Below, piece by piece: positions 23,663-37,900 of a DNA stretch of 64,000 nucleotides. Origin of the DNA: Liriodendron chinense (taxonomy: Eukaryota; Streptophyta; Magnoliopsida; Magnoliales; Magnoliaceae); assembly GCA_003013855.2 (NCBI GenBank), contig ML058337.1:5890001-5954000 (forward strand), read 5' to 3'. The notes under the pieces were generated by a model. It saw only the letters and a list, made by a program, of their open reading frames with translations, was not told the DNA's origin and searched no databases. Within the stretch, counting starts at the first letter, position 1; the number at the start of each line of letters is the position of its first letter. Both the position numbers and the translations under genes were made by a program.

Positions 23663-26600
23663 TTGCAAGGGTATTCTGTTAATTTTCCAGCCCAGGGTTG
23701 TTTCTGAGATATTGTTATCCTAGAGTATCTCTGGTTGTTTTTGTGAGAGAGACACAGGAAAATACAGTCTATGGTGTACCTCTTCTATATATTTATACTA
23801 GTATATTTAATATTTTCCTTTCTGGCAATTTTCCGTTTCTACCCTGTGATTTTCTCCATCTAACATATCAATGAGATGCATACTCGTAATTTCACATCAT
23901 TCTTAGTTTCATTTAAACCCTGGAAGCCACAAGGGTCTTCATACATTTTCAACCCATTCTTACCTTTAATGTTCTTCTGTTATCTTACTCTTTTGTTCAT
24001 CTTACGGTATTTGGTATTTTACTGAGATCCAAATCCTATTATAGTCTAAAAGCCACTGAAAGGATGAAGATAATTTTTTTAGTGTCATTTGTTCTTGGTT
24101 GGCGCACTCCGAGGACATCAAATCAACTTCAATCGATTTTGAAATATCTTCCTATTGGTGCAAATAATCTTTTGGCATTGACATCTTTCAGAGGGAATTT
24201 CCTGTTGTTACTCACACTTGTAAATTGGATTTACTGTTCTTTCACCCTTCTATCTCTTGTACCAACCACAACTGATAAGGACTCCAATTCAGTACCTATT
24301 GAGATTTTGAGAAAAGTCGCTCTTTGGAGAGCACAATCCGAAGAAGGTTGTAAGCTGTTTTTGCAGGAGGGTTATTGCCTATAGTTGGCCTCTATGGTAG
24401 AATCAGTCAGGGAGGCCAAAGAGGCAGTGGTTTACCCTGTGGCAGATGTCAGCGGTTCAAGTCTGCTTTTCTCAAGCTAGTTACCTTAAAGCTGATACAA
24501 AGGTATATGATAGCACCCAATTTTTCTGATTCAGTAGTTCAATTTATGATTCATCATGGACGTTGATAGGATCCTTCCATTTAGCAGCACCTCCTATGCT
24601 AATGGTGAGGTTCAAATGAAGGCTTATGCTGGATATCTAGGCATCCAGAGACAGAGGCGGGCATAGTAATTGATGAAAGATAGAAACAATTCTGACGGAA
24701 TTTAATGGGAAAAATTACTGACAATGGGCTTTTCATTTCAGACAGTTTGTCGAGGCCTAAGATTTGGCTGCATTTCTTGATGGTTCAACGACTGAACCAG
24801 TTGATCAGAGAGAGAATGACCAGAAATAGAAAAAGTACAAGTACAAATATAAAGAACACTTTGTGGACTCATGTGCATCTCTTTCACAGTTTTATCTATT
24901 AAAAAGGGTATTCTATTTGTTTTCTTTGTTCAATTACATTTTGGAATTTCCTGATGTGTAGGTAATTTTTTTACATGACTCTACTCGCATGAGGGTACTT
25001 ACATAATTCCTATATCGTCAAATGGTATAATGAAAATAAACCAATTCTATATGGGACATTATCAAGCAAAGAAAAGCTCTATATGGGACAGCTACCCTAC
25101 CATGAGAAGATTAATCAAGCTTCTGAGGAGAACTGCAATTTTGATATTGGAGCGTGAAAATGGATTGATTCATAATAACTGCCGCAGGTATATACAGCAT
25201 CATCATCATCAAAGCCTTATACCGATTAATTAGGGTCGGCTACATGAATCATGTTCAGCCATTCCACTCTATCAAGGACCATACCATCAGTTAGACCATA
25301 GGTAATCAAGTCTTTTCTTGCCACCTCCATTCACGTCCTTTTGGGCCTTCCCCTAGCTCTTTTAGAGCCTTCAACTTGTACCAACTCACTCATAACCGGC
25401 ATGGTTCTTGGTCTCTGTTGCACATGACCAAACCATCTAAGTCCACTTTACCCCATCTAATTACCTATCGGAATTCGGAGCAGCTCCCAAGTTCCCTCAA
25501 ATGCATTCATTTTTAATTCTGATAAAGGTTGAGGTCTGTTCTGGATTTCAAAATGTAAATTCTGATAGCTTCTCCTGCTACAAAGGTACAATTGATAAAT
25601 GTTTGATTTAAACACTTACATAAAAAATAATAATGAATCACAAAAAAGTCTTCTTTAAGCAGTATGTATTTTCTTTAATCATTGATGTAAACCCATCTAA
25701 GCTCATAAGTTATGATTTTGAATATACTTGACTGTAGATGATAATCTGTCAAGTTTTCCTACTTGTTCTTTTCAAAAGAAATGAATCTAGTGCCAAAGAA
25801 AAGTGGGAAGTACAATAATAAGTGACCATGGTCAATTGCTTGGAGAACCTACAGAGTTTGCTACTCCATCATGCAATCCAAAGTAAGGAGGATAAGAAAC
25901 TTGTCCAAAGACTTTGCTTTATAATCCAAGCATCCAAATCTTTCGTCTTCAATTCACTGATGATACTATTATCTTTTGTGAAACTTCTCATTAGCAAGTG
26001 GGTTTTATAGAAGTTATCATGGAATATTTTAACGTGGTCTCTAGCTGTCGAATTTACGTTGCAAAAGTGCTATTATGGACATGAGAGTGATTAATAATTA
26101 TCGACGACCACCTATTAAAGTGATTCTTGGAAAGCCTAGGAACTCATGATTAGGAATTTAGGATGCCTTAAAGGATGACCATGGCACAATTGGGCTTACT
26201 TTTTCTGGGCCATCTGGGATCAGGAATTCTATTAACTGATGGGGAATTAGAACTGAGGTACAAGTCGCGATTCGGGTGGGTGGCTCTCTTGTAGCTGAAG
26301 ATATGTTCACTGCAACTGCAGGGGCATCAGGGAAACATTCCCCTCCTTGGAAATTAGCCACATATTATAAATGACCTAAAGTTGCAGGCTAGGTCCATGC
26401 AATCAAGAATGATCTAATTCCTCAAGAAGCAAATTGTATTGCAGCAACACTTGCTAAGGGGTCCACATACTTTTTCCTTTGCAAGGGGACTTTTATCACT
26501 GCTTTGACAGACTATGTATCTTTTTTGTGCCCTTCTTTTTAACAGTATCACTTGTTACTGTTTAAAAAACAAAGGAAAACAATGGCATTAGATCAGTAAC

Positions 26601-28774
26601 AGCTTTTACAGATATGTGAAAGGTCTTCAATTTTCTCACGGAATAATATTTCACAGAAATGGTTTGCAGGCAGGACTTCCTGAAAACCTAGTCGAGAATG
26701 TTCAAGTGCCTAGATTCCTATACCATAAACATAAAATCTGTGGGTCTTGCCCAAGTAACCCCAATATTGGATCCCCAAGATTGTGAAAGCAAACTTCAAG
26801 CGTTAATAGCATTACAACAACAGCATGGCAAAGTTATTATGGGAGAATAAACCAACCGAATCATTAACATAAGACATAAATGCTACTACAAAAGTACAGT
26901 CGCAATAGCTAAATCAACACATTCTTACCTGGCCATCGACGAGCTGCTTCTGATGTTGAAGTCTAGCCATCTCCTTAAGTCCCGCAACAAAACTATGGAT
27001 GCTGGTTATATTCTCATCAGAAGCAGTCTTGGCATTCTGCATTTTGAGAACATCAATAGTACTACTGCATTCTGAATTCTGAGAATCTTGTCTTGATAAC
27101 ATTTCAATTTCAGAACCATACTTCAATGCACAAGGTCTTCTCTGAAAGCCACCATACTTTCTAGGAAAGTCTTTGTCAAACAATCTCGGTGGAGTGCACT
27201 CGTTTTGTTCTGCCTCCTGAAACCAAGCAGAAGATGAGCTAGTCATGAGACTTGCTCGACAACTTCTGCTTTTAGTCAAACTCAAGCTCCTTGAGCTAGA
27301 TAAATCTGCTGCTAAGGGCCATGGTGACGATCCATCTTCATATGATCTAACAAGATTGCTTATGGTTCTCTCCTCTCCCAGCAGTAGTTGGTCTAGTGCA
27401 CCATACGGAAGACTTCCATCAACATGTCTCAACTCTCTAGGTACATGTGCTGTGGGTACCAATTCCTGGCCTGTTGAATGCACATTTCCATTTACTCTCC
27501 AAGGTAGCAGCCTTTCATTTCCTTGAGCCAACAACGCATTGGGTTCTCCATTTCTGCTTGTAGTTGACTCTTCCATCTCAATGCACCGAACTTCCTTGCA
27601 AGGGTCCTCAAGATCATCATCAGTATCATGAGCGATCCTTTCTCCATGCTGTTGTGGACCTGGTCCAATGAATCTAGGACTATTAACTGACAGACGAGGA
27701 GAGGTATCACCGGACCGAACTTGGTCTTCTGGGATTTCAGAAAGCTGTGGGTAGCGCTCATTGTAATCAGTGCCACTGTACTCTTCTGAATTCTGAGAAA
27801 TGTTGAACTTTGTCCAGCCAAAATCTAGACATTGGTCAACAACACCTGATGATTCTGATACCGAAACTTCATCTTCATATGCATTCAGTGCAGTGGATGC
27901 AGGGGGATGACTAAACTCTGACTGAAAGAGAAAAGAAGTAAAAAGATGTATCAGAGAGAGCATACGCATGAAGATGTTATGGGAGTTCATGGTTAAAGCA
28001 GTGATGCTGAATACCCATAGTCTTGAAGCTCGATCTTCTCCTACCACACGAATTAAAACCTCGAGCCGAGATTGAGCATGATCTCTTTGCTGTATTAGAT
28101 CTTTTATCTCCTTTTCCATCTGTACAACAGAAATGCCAGGTCATCAATGTTTACAACAAGAGAAACTTGGATTCTTTGAACACTGAGCAGTCAAAACTGA
28201 TGTTACAAGCATCCATGTGTAGATTAATCTGCGAGTGGCGAACGATCTTGAACAGCCAGCTGGTAAGCTCTACTGTTGACAAGCCACCTTGTAAAATCGT
28301 ATCCGGATATCCTAACTACTCAAACAATGGCCTGCAAATAGACTGTTTACAGCACAAAGGATGCTGTTACAAGTTTCCATTTGCAACCCACTGATCAGAT
28401 GGATAAGATTGTTCCAATATTGGATTGTCACATGTCCAAAATATCAGTTGCACCATATGCACATATGCACATAATTGAAATAGACCATTCAACCATATGC
28501 ACATGTATGGTGCGTGTGTGCGGGTGTGCGTGTTTGCAAGCGCGCATGTGTGCGTATATGCGTGTGTAATGAGGCACAGAACATGCATTCCTTCAGTGGT
28601 ATATTTCATCCATTTTCCTAGCTTTCAAAAGCATGTGACAACAAAAAGCATGTGACAACTGAAGTTGAATGTGCATGCATATATGAATGAAGTATTATGC
28701 AGTGTGCACAGTAAGTTTCATGTGCTAGAACATATCCACTATAGGTACAACACTCTGCGTGCGTGCGTGCATGC

Positions 28775-28811
<37 letters not shown>

Positions 28812-31800
28812 GGAACAAAGCATGCATTCCTTCGTCAAGTTAAATCCTGTGTGTGTGAAGGAACATAACATGCATTCCTTCATCAAGTTAAGTCCCACAG
28901 TATGTTTCATCAATTTTCCCTAGCATTCAAAAGCATGCAACAACAAAAGGGTGTGTAGTTCCTGACTACATACATTTGAAGTTGAATGTGCATGTGTAGT
29001 GTGGCACACCAATGAGAACACTTTGTGCACTTGCGTAGAAGTGGTGACAGCGAGTATCATGTGCTAGAGCATACGCATTTTAGGTGCATGTACATTTATA
29101 TTATATTCAAAGATTATTTATGTGGATGGTTCTTCACAACTTGAATTCAGAAATAATTTTGGTAACCTTTCGAATCTTAGCATCTTTCTCTCTCAGTAAG
29201 GCCTGGGAATGAGATGTGACAGAAGTTGGCCCTGGACTTCTCAGTGCACTCTCCAGTCTAGCCAATTCCTTTTGCAAATGCTTTACCAATGTCTTATCAG
29301 ACATAACAACATTGACACGTGCACTAGTAACCACTTCTTTTGCACAAGTTGCAAACAAGAGGGTATTTCTGGATTGTTCAATATGGCTTCGTGCAGGGCT
29401 CAGTGTGCAAATGATGGCAGTTCTAGCATTGCCTCCAAGGGAAGGTTGCAGTATGCGTGTTAGCTTTGAATCGCGATATGGAATGTGTCCATTTCTTCCC
29501 TTACTGCATCCAATAAAAGCAGGGCCAAAATTAAGATAGGTTGATACATCAAATTGAGTAAGCAAACAATGGCATTACATGATAAATTAAACAACTTTCA
29601 GAAAAGAGTGTGGCAAACATATTAACTATTACCATTTGACTAGAAAATATAATACATAACACTGAACAAGATAAATAAAGAAAAAGAAACAGAGAATAAA
29701 GAACAAGGAAAAACCAAATTTCTGGAACAGAAACACATTGTTCCTTGCACAAACATCAACTATATTGCTTGGCTATTGGGAGGATAAAATAGCGAAGAGC
29801 TTTAGAAGAGTGGTCGATTAAAGCAACTATCCATGGCATATGGAATAGATCCCTAAATTATCTTAATAGGAACACCCAGCAAACATATTTAGAAGAAGAG
29901 GTCACAGGGATAATGGTTTGGATCTATGATCAAGCAGTGGGGGCAAGTGAAGAAGGTTATATTGCTACACAAGATAAAATAAACTGGGGAAAAGTGAATG
30001 GAATTTAAATTTGAATGTACTCGACTGTGATTTTAAATATTTGCAGGGAAATTTATGGAAAAGTTTATCCTAGCATTTTCCACAAGCTTCACATTCTATT
30101 TTGAAATTCAGAAATCATCAGAGTTAGGATAATTATGTTGCTTTCTTAGTTTGATTAGATCAACCCCCTTGAACTTTCTTAGATAACAACTATTACGGCC
30201 TATGACGTTGTTACAATTCGTGTTCAGTACTCATTCACATCCAATGTTGTCAAATGAGATTGCATATTCGCATATTATGGAAGAAATCGCAAATGCCATC
30301 ATGGCATGGCATATGTGACCATGGCAAGTATGCCATGGCATACTTTTATATGCGACTTATATGCAATCGCATATGTGAGTATGCGATCACAAAATGGCCC
30401 AATGATGAAATATGACCGTTGAGACTTTATTATTTTTTATTTTTTTGCAATTTCAGCCACTTTTGCCTATAAATGGGCACTCAAATCCCCCTCATTTTCA
30501 CTATTCCCCACTCTAAAGCTTACAATCCTTCACTCTCTCTTTTACTCTCTCTCTTGCTCTAATCTCTCTACAAGACTAAATTAAGTTGTAAGTTGCAAAT
30601 TGTTTTAAGTCATCAAGTTATCCATTTATTAATAAAATTTCTATGTTTGAAGTTTTTGATAATTAATTCTCTCTTAATGTAGTTTGTTGATTGTTTTGTT
30701 AAAATTTATGTAAATATAATATAAGTAATTAAATATATGACTAAATGAAACACTCAAACTGCAATGAAATAAGTAAAATAAGTTAGGCAAGTTTTTCCTA
30801 ATTTTTTTATTTTTCTCCTTTTTTTTATTTAAAAAAAAAAAAAAATATACAATCACATATGCGAACAACATATGTTGATCGCATGCGATCACATATGCTA
30901 TTTGACAACATTGTTCACATCCCATTCTTTAACCACCTGAGCAGTGGTTAAAGAATTTCTTTCTTCTATATCCTCTCTTTTTTGGTATTTCTGAAGCACT
31001 CATCATCATCATCTACGCCTTATCCCAATTAAGTGGTGTCAGCTGAATCCTGTTGCCCCATTCCACTCTAGCTAAGGCCATGCCTTCGATTAGACTATAG
31101 GTCACCAAGTCTTTTCTTGCTACCTCCATCCACGTCTTTTGGGCCATCCCCTTGCCCTTTTAGAGCCTTCAATTTGTACCAACCGACACGGTTCTTGGCC
31201 TCCGTTGCACATGAACAAACCATCAAAGTCTACTTTCCCTCATCTTATTACCTATTGGTGCTATTCTTAAGGGCTTATTTGGTAGCTTGTATTTAGTATG
31301 AATTGGAATCCAAATCACAATTACCATGGAATCAATGTGAATTGGAATCCTCAATTATCTTTAAAAAAAGAAAATTGGAATCCTTAGTTGTGTTTGGCAA
31401 CTTGTAATTGGAATCCTCTGGAATCCAGAAATTGTGTTTGGCAACCTATTATTGAAATGCATTGGAATTCTATAGTTTTTTTTTTTTTTTTTTTTTTTAA
31501 TGGGTTAGTTCACACACCCCATTGTTAGTACACCCACCCATCCCTATTAGTCACATCATAATGTTAGCCACCCCCACTATGGGAATTGATACCATGGCCT
31601 CAGTGTTGAAACGATGCTATCTTCACTCAGTCTGCCACTTGAGCTATGGACCTGGGTGTGAATTCCGTAGTTATCTACAAGAATTTGAATTTGATTAAGT
31701 CAATTAGCTTTAATACTCCCAATTAGTGTACATGTGACAATTGATAGAATGATTGTAATAAGCCTATTGAAATATATACTTTGGACAAAAATGAGGAAAT

Positions 31801-31929
31801 TTCAAGCTTCGGGTAGGCCACAAAAGTGGGCTCACTAATCCTATGGTGGAATCCGCAGGAGAGATAGAGAGAGAAGCGGCAAGGTGATGGGATCCGACAG
31901 CTCTTGTCAGCAACAACTGTGAGAGAGAA

Positions 31930-31966
<37 letters not shown>

Positions 31967-34900
31967 AGAGAGAGAGAGAGAGAGGAGTTGCTTGTGTAGC
32001 TGCTTCTTTTGAAGCCCTAAGCTCAAGGTCAGTTTTTCGATCGTTGGAGGAATTAGTGGTAATTGAAATTGGTTTCTTAGCCATGAGGAGAGAAGTTGAT
32101 GGGGTGTACTTGGTATGAAATGGAGATGGAGAGAGAGAGAGAGAGAGGAGTTGCTTGTGTAACTGCTTTTGAAGCCCCAAGCCCAAGGTTGGTTTTTCGA
32201 TTGTTGGAGGAATTAGTGGTAATTGAAATTGGTTTCTTAGCCATGAGGAGAGAAGTTGATGGAGTGTACTTGGTGTGAAATGGATTCCATTTCACACCAA
32301 TTCACATCTCCCAAACAACCTTACTTTTTCCAATTCACACCTGTCAAACGACTCCTAAGTTTCCTCAAATGTATTCATTTCTAATTTTATCCTTCCTCAT
32401 CTTGCCACTCATCCATTTCAACATCCTCATTTTAGCTACACATCCTATGAACATGTTGTTTCTTAATTGCCCAATATTCTGTCCTTACAAAGCATGGCTA
32501 GCCTCATAGCTATCCTATAAAACTTTCCTTTTAGTTGGAGTAGTACATGACAATCTGATGCAGGATGCCCTAATTATGATGTATGCTCATGAACAGAATT
32601 AAACAACGGAAAATAAAAGAAATAAATAATCTAAAATTCAGAATCACTCATCATAAATTAAGAAAATTCACAAGGAGCTTGCAATGGATTGGGCCAACCG
32701 TTACAACCACGAAGTTTGAGTTTCAAGTATAGCTAGGGTTGGATCCGGCGAGGCATAGGACCTCCCGATCTTGCATGGCCATACCCAATCGATCAATGAA
32801 GATCACTAGTCCAAAGAATCAGGAAGTTCTCGGATTAGGGATTTGAGAATTTGAAGATTTAGGGTTTAGGTCGATTCTCAAAGTTTGATCGAAGAAGGAT
32901 TAGTAAAATTAGAACTAGAAAGAAGAAGGATAATTACCTTGAAGAATTTGAAGGGGCACAAGAAGAAGTTAGAAAAAGAAGATCAAGGAAAGAGAAGAAG
33001 CACCATGAGAGAGAGAGAGAGAGAGGCCAACAAAGAGGTTTGCTTTTTTATTAATAATCAACTAATTCGAGTTTAGGGCTTAGCTCACTTAAATAAGCAA
33101 TAAGAAACATATAAAAGACTAAACTACCCTTAAAAGTTCGAAAAAAAAATTTGGATTCGCGCTGTGGTCGGGTCCCAATGACCATTTGGTCGGGCGCCCG
33201 ACAGAAGCCAAAAACGTCCAGAGAGTTTGGACGAAATTTTCAGCAATTTCGGGCACCCGGTAACTAGAGGTCAGGCCCCTAATGACTTGTGGTCGGGCGC
33301 CCGACGACCTTCAGTCAGACGTCTTCCATCCTATGTGCGTAGGGTCTTTAGCTCCTCTCTTCAACTCCTCAATGATCGCCTAACCACAAGGATGACACTT
33401 GTGGTTTGTGCTTTCTTCGCTGGTACACTTTGAATGACCTTGTGTCCGCATTCAATTCCCCCTGGGTGAGAAAAACTTGACTCCGACGAGTTGAAACTCT
33501 TGTGGCGCTCTAATAGATCTGGATTGATGGTCTGCAATTTTTCTTCCGTTAACCACGTAGATTCTAACGGTGGTTTATTCTTCTATTTAACTAAGTACCT
33601 CTGGAAACCTCCGTCTCTCGTAGATACTATCTCCTCATCCAAGATTTCCTCAATTTCTTCTTTATGGACAATAGGTGGAGGAAGGGGTGGAAGGGGTTGT
33701 GAAGCAAAATCAGAAAAGGGCCATGAGAGAGATGATGGATCAATGATGGGATGGTGGGAACGGACTAGATCTTTCACATTAAAAGTTGGGTTAATGCCCA
33801 TTTCAGGCGGGAGGTCAATCCGATACGCGTTGGACCAAACCTTTTGCAATATCTTAAATGGTCCAGCACTACGCGCTTGTAATTTCTTAGCGGAACCTTG
33901 TGAGAACCACTCAGGCCTTATTCTCACCATTACAGTCTCCTTCTTGAAAATCTTGCAGTCTACAATGAGAATCAGCTGAAATTTTATAATTATCATTACT
34001 CTTATTTATCCGCTGTCTAATATGTGTATGTAATTCATGGATATGTCGTGCAAATGCATCGGCTGATTCAGAAGACCTTTGGGTGACTGACATGGGTAAG
34101 AGATCTATTGGCATTCTAGGCTTATACCCACTAACAATTTCAAATGGACTCATCCCCGTGGATCGATTTATTGAACCATTATAAGCAAATTCAGCAATTG
34201 GTAAAATTAGGTTCCGAGTCTTAACATGTTCACCCACTAGACAACGTAGAAGATTTCCAAGACTTCAATTTACCACCTCTGTTTGCCCATCTATTTGAGG
34301 GTGGTAGGCAGTAGAAAACTGTAAACGAGTACCCATAATGTGCCATAGTATCTTTCAAAAATAACTGGTAAATCTGACATCACGGTCAGACACTATGGTC
34401 TTAGGCAATCCATGGAGACGCACCACACCATAAAAAAAGATACGAGCAATATGAGACGCATCTGACATTTTAGAACATAGGAGAAAATGCGCCATTTTAG
34501 AGAAACAATCAACAAAAACAAAGATGGAATCGTGTTTTTTTATCGTCTTGGGAAGTCCCAGCACGAAATCCATACTAATGTCATGCCACGGAGCATATGG
34601 CACTGACAATGGTGTATAGAGCCCAATATTTTACTTGTGTTGCTTTGCCAGCTGACATGTACGACATTGCCCTAAAACTTTGGCTATGTCTCACTTGAGA
34701 CTTGGCCAATAAAAACGATCCTCTACGAGGGAATGGTCTTATCACGACCAAAGTGGCCAGTTATCCCTCCTAAATGAAGCTCCCAGACGAGGAATTCACG
34801 AAGGGACATACAGGAAATACGAAGTCGGTCTCCCTTGAAAATGAAACCTTCTTTAAGGACATAATCACCCATACTATGCTGATCACCAGAGAGCGACGCG

Positions 34901-37900
34901 TAAGTACCCCCAAAATCAGGACATGTGGGGTATTCATCTTTCAATTGCTCAAATCCGACTACCTCTACACTTAAGGAGTTGAGCAACGTCACTCGTCTAC
35001 TAAGGGCATTCGCTGGTTTGTTTTCGACACCAGCTTTATGTTTCAGGATGAACGAATATTCCTGAAGAAATGCTACCCACTTAGCATGCTTTGGGTTGAG
35101 TTTCTTCTGAGAATGTAAATATCTCAAGGCCTCATGATCAGAAAACAAGACAAATTCTTGCGGTAGGAGAGAGTGATGCCAATGTCTCAGGGATTGCACT
35201 ACCGCGTAGAACTCTTTATCATAGGTGGAGTACTTCTGTTTTGCTTCATTTAGTTTCTCACTAAAATAGGCTACTGGGTGGCCCTCTTGGCTCAACACTC
35301 CACCTATACCAACACCAGACGCATCACACGTCACCTCAAAGACTTTAGAAAAGTCAAGTAGACGCATAACAGGAGCTTCTACCATTTTGATCTTAATTTC
35401 CTTAAAAGCATTGACTGCGGCCTTAGACCACACGAACTCTCTCTTTTTCATGCATTCAGTAATGGGAGTCGTGATCGTGCTAAATCTTCTAATGAACCGA
35501 CAATAAAAAGTTGCTAAGCCGTGAAAGCTTCGCACCTTATGAATGTTCCTTGGTTCAGGCCACTCAACTATGGCCCTGACCTTTTCAGGGTCTACGCGCA
35601 TTCCTTCTGAAGACATTATAAATCCTAAGAACACGACTTGACTAGACATGAACGCACATTTCTTAAGATTAGCGTACAACTTTTCATTCCTAAGGACGCT
35701 ACAGACCTGCTTCAGATGTTCAAGGTGTGATTCCTTAGTGGTATTGTAAATAAGAATATCATCAAAGTACACCACTAGGAATTTTCCCATGAACAGCCTC
35801 AAGACTTGTGTCATCACTCGCATAAAAAGTACTCGGCGCATTAGTCAAGCCGAATGGCATGACCATCCATTCGTACAACCCATGTTTGGTTTTGAACGCC
35901 ATTTTCCACTCATCTTCTGGGCATATGCGGATTTGGTGATTTTCCACTCATCTCCTGGGCATATCAATTTTGGAGAATATGGTGGACCTCGCCATCATGT
36001 CAAGCATATCATCAAGTTTAGGTATGGAAAACCTATACTTGACTGGTAATTTTGTTTATGGCACGGCTATCCACACACATGCGTCACGTGCCGTCTTTTT
36101 TTGTGTGTCAACAATGCTGGCATGGCACGGCACACTGGGCTTATACTCTCTTAGATAAAACCCTTTTGCAGAAGCTCAGTCAATTTGCCTCTTCAACTCT
36201 GCATTTCTGCAAGGTTCTTCCTGTAGTGAGGAAGATTCGGTAGAGTCGACCTTGGGACGAGGTCAATGGCATGCTGAATGTCCCTTGTAGTTGGTAACTC
36301 ATTCGGTAAATCTTTAGGAAACACGTCACTGCATTCACTTAGAACCGACGTTACCTCATAGGGTAACTCTGATGGAACCTCAGGTGTAATCTCTCTTGTC
36401 ACAAGGGCATACACCATGGAATCCTCCTTAGTCTCTTTCTCGAACTCTCTCGCATTGATTATGTGAAGAGACTTAGGATTGGATCTACTCACTTCCTTAG
36501 GCTCACTCGCCTTCTCATCCTTTTTCTTCCCTAGTGTGCTTTTAGGTGGCATAGGATTAAGTTTGATCTTTTTACCATTATGCATGAAGGTACACGCATT
36601 CGAACGGCCAAAGATTGTGACGTCATTGTCGAATAGCCACGGCCTACCTAGGATAATATGTCCAACATCCATAGGTATCACATCATACCATATCACATCA
36701 TACCATAGGGACTCCTTGTATGACCCAAACTCGATAGGAACTAAGCATTGATGGATGACAGGAAGGGATGTTTTATCAACCCAAGAAACTTTGTATGGGT
36801 CAGGCTGAGGTGTGGATTTCAACTTCAGACGATCTAAGGTGTTAGCGGAAATCACATTCTGACAACTTCCACTGTCCACTATCACCTTACCATTTTTCTC
36901 TTCACACTTGGCAAGAGTATAGAAGATAATGTTTCGACGCCAATCAACACTACTCCTAGACTGAGATAGCACACGCCTGACTACTGCAACCGTTGCTTCA
37001 TCGCCTAATTCGTCTTAATCAGTAAGACCTCCTTCAGGGTGATATTCTACTTCATAATCACCCTGATTATCAACACCCTCGTGGGACTCGCCTATAACTA
37101 AGGCTTTTCTATGGTTTTTCGTGGGACACTGATTGGACATGTGACCAAGATTCCCACACTCGTAGTATCTCACTTAGCTACTCCCACTAGGACCGGCACC
37201 AAGAACCCCTTTGCCCTTGTCCTCCCTAGGCCTAGGCAGAACAGTCGCCTGCGCTCTAGATTGACTACCAACGTTAGGTCTAGTTCCCTGGGAACCAAAT
37301 CTAGCATTAGAGTCTCGGGACTCAAAACGTCTAATGACAGGATCTTTCAGGTATTGCTCTAGTTCCTGCATAACTTGATGTGCTTCATCCAAGTCCGTTA
37401 AAGGCCGAGTCATAAGCTCGCGCTAAAGATCCGCTCGAAGGCCTGTCTTGAAACACGAGAGCATTACTATAGGGTCCTCATGGATATTACATCGCATCAT
37501 AAATTTCTCAAATTTGGCGATGTAGTCAGCGACGGACATTGACCCTTGGCGTAAAGATTGCCACTGGTCAAGGAGCTTTTGTCGGTATGAGAGAGAGATA
37601 TTTCTCCTTCAACTTTTCTTTCATCTCATACCAATCTGTGATAGGGGCTCTAGTAATTCTCTCTATCTTTTGCTCAGTGTTGGTCTAAAACAACTTGGCT
37701 TGGCCCACAAGTTTCATCTTCGCAAACCGCTTTTGACGGTTTTCCGACATGCCATACCACTCAAAGTAGTGATCCATGTCAGCAACCCAGTCAAGGAATG
37801 CCTTGGGATCCAGATGCACATCAAAACTTGGGGCCTCTACTCTCACATTCTTCATCGCACGTTCATTTGAATTGTAACGGTCTTGATGATCATGTGTGGC

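Larger units (their letters stand above)
31271..32355. mobile_element. PIF/Harbinger-type element inside the RTE LINE
   Basis: The ends are GGGCTTATTTGGTAG and (reverse complement) GGAGTCGTTTGACAG, with TAA at 31268-31270 and 32356-32358. Comparison with the LINE copy at 25198 shows the LINE running up to and away from these points. It contains a SINE (31478-31659), a 33-base G run (31930-31962) and a 164-bp tandem duplication. Confidence 0.7.

Noticed and set aside
24064..24384. 106-residue plus-strand frame in kinesin intron 11
   Set aside because: No domain recognised, AT-rich composition, no splice context. It may be a decayed transposon piece but I cannot support that.
29134..29166. Extension of kinesin exon 9 to a stop (VTKIISEFKL)
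   Set aside because: Reading through would truncate the protein before the coiled coil. Splicing at the GTTACC donor keeps the frame into exon 10 and gives the expected family order.
31965..32295. Overlapping minus-strand frames with LSLSLS runs
   Set aside because: They translate the (GA)n and 164-bp tandem duplication in the intron.
33491..33979. 162-residue plus-strand frame
   Set aside because: It is the antisense shadow of the chromovirus integrase end, which is clearly coded on the minus strand.
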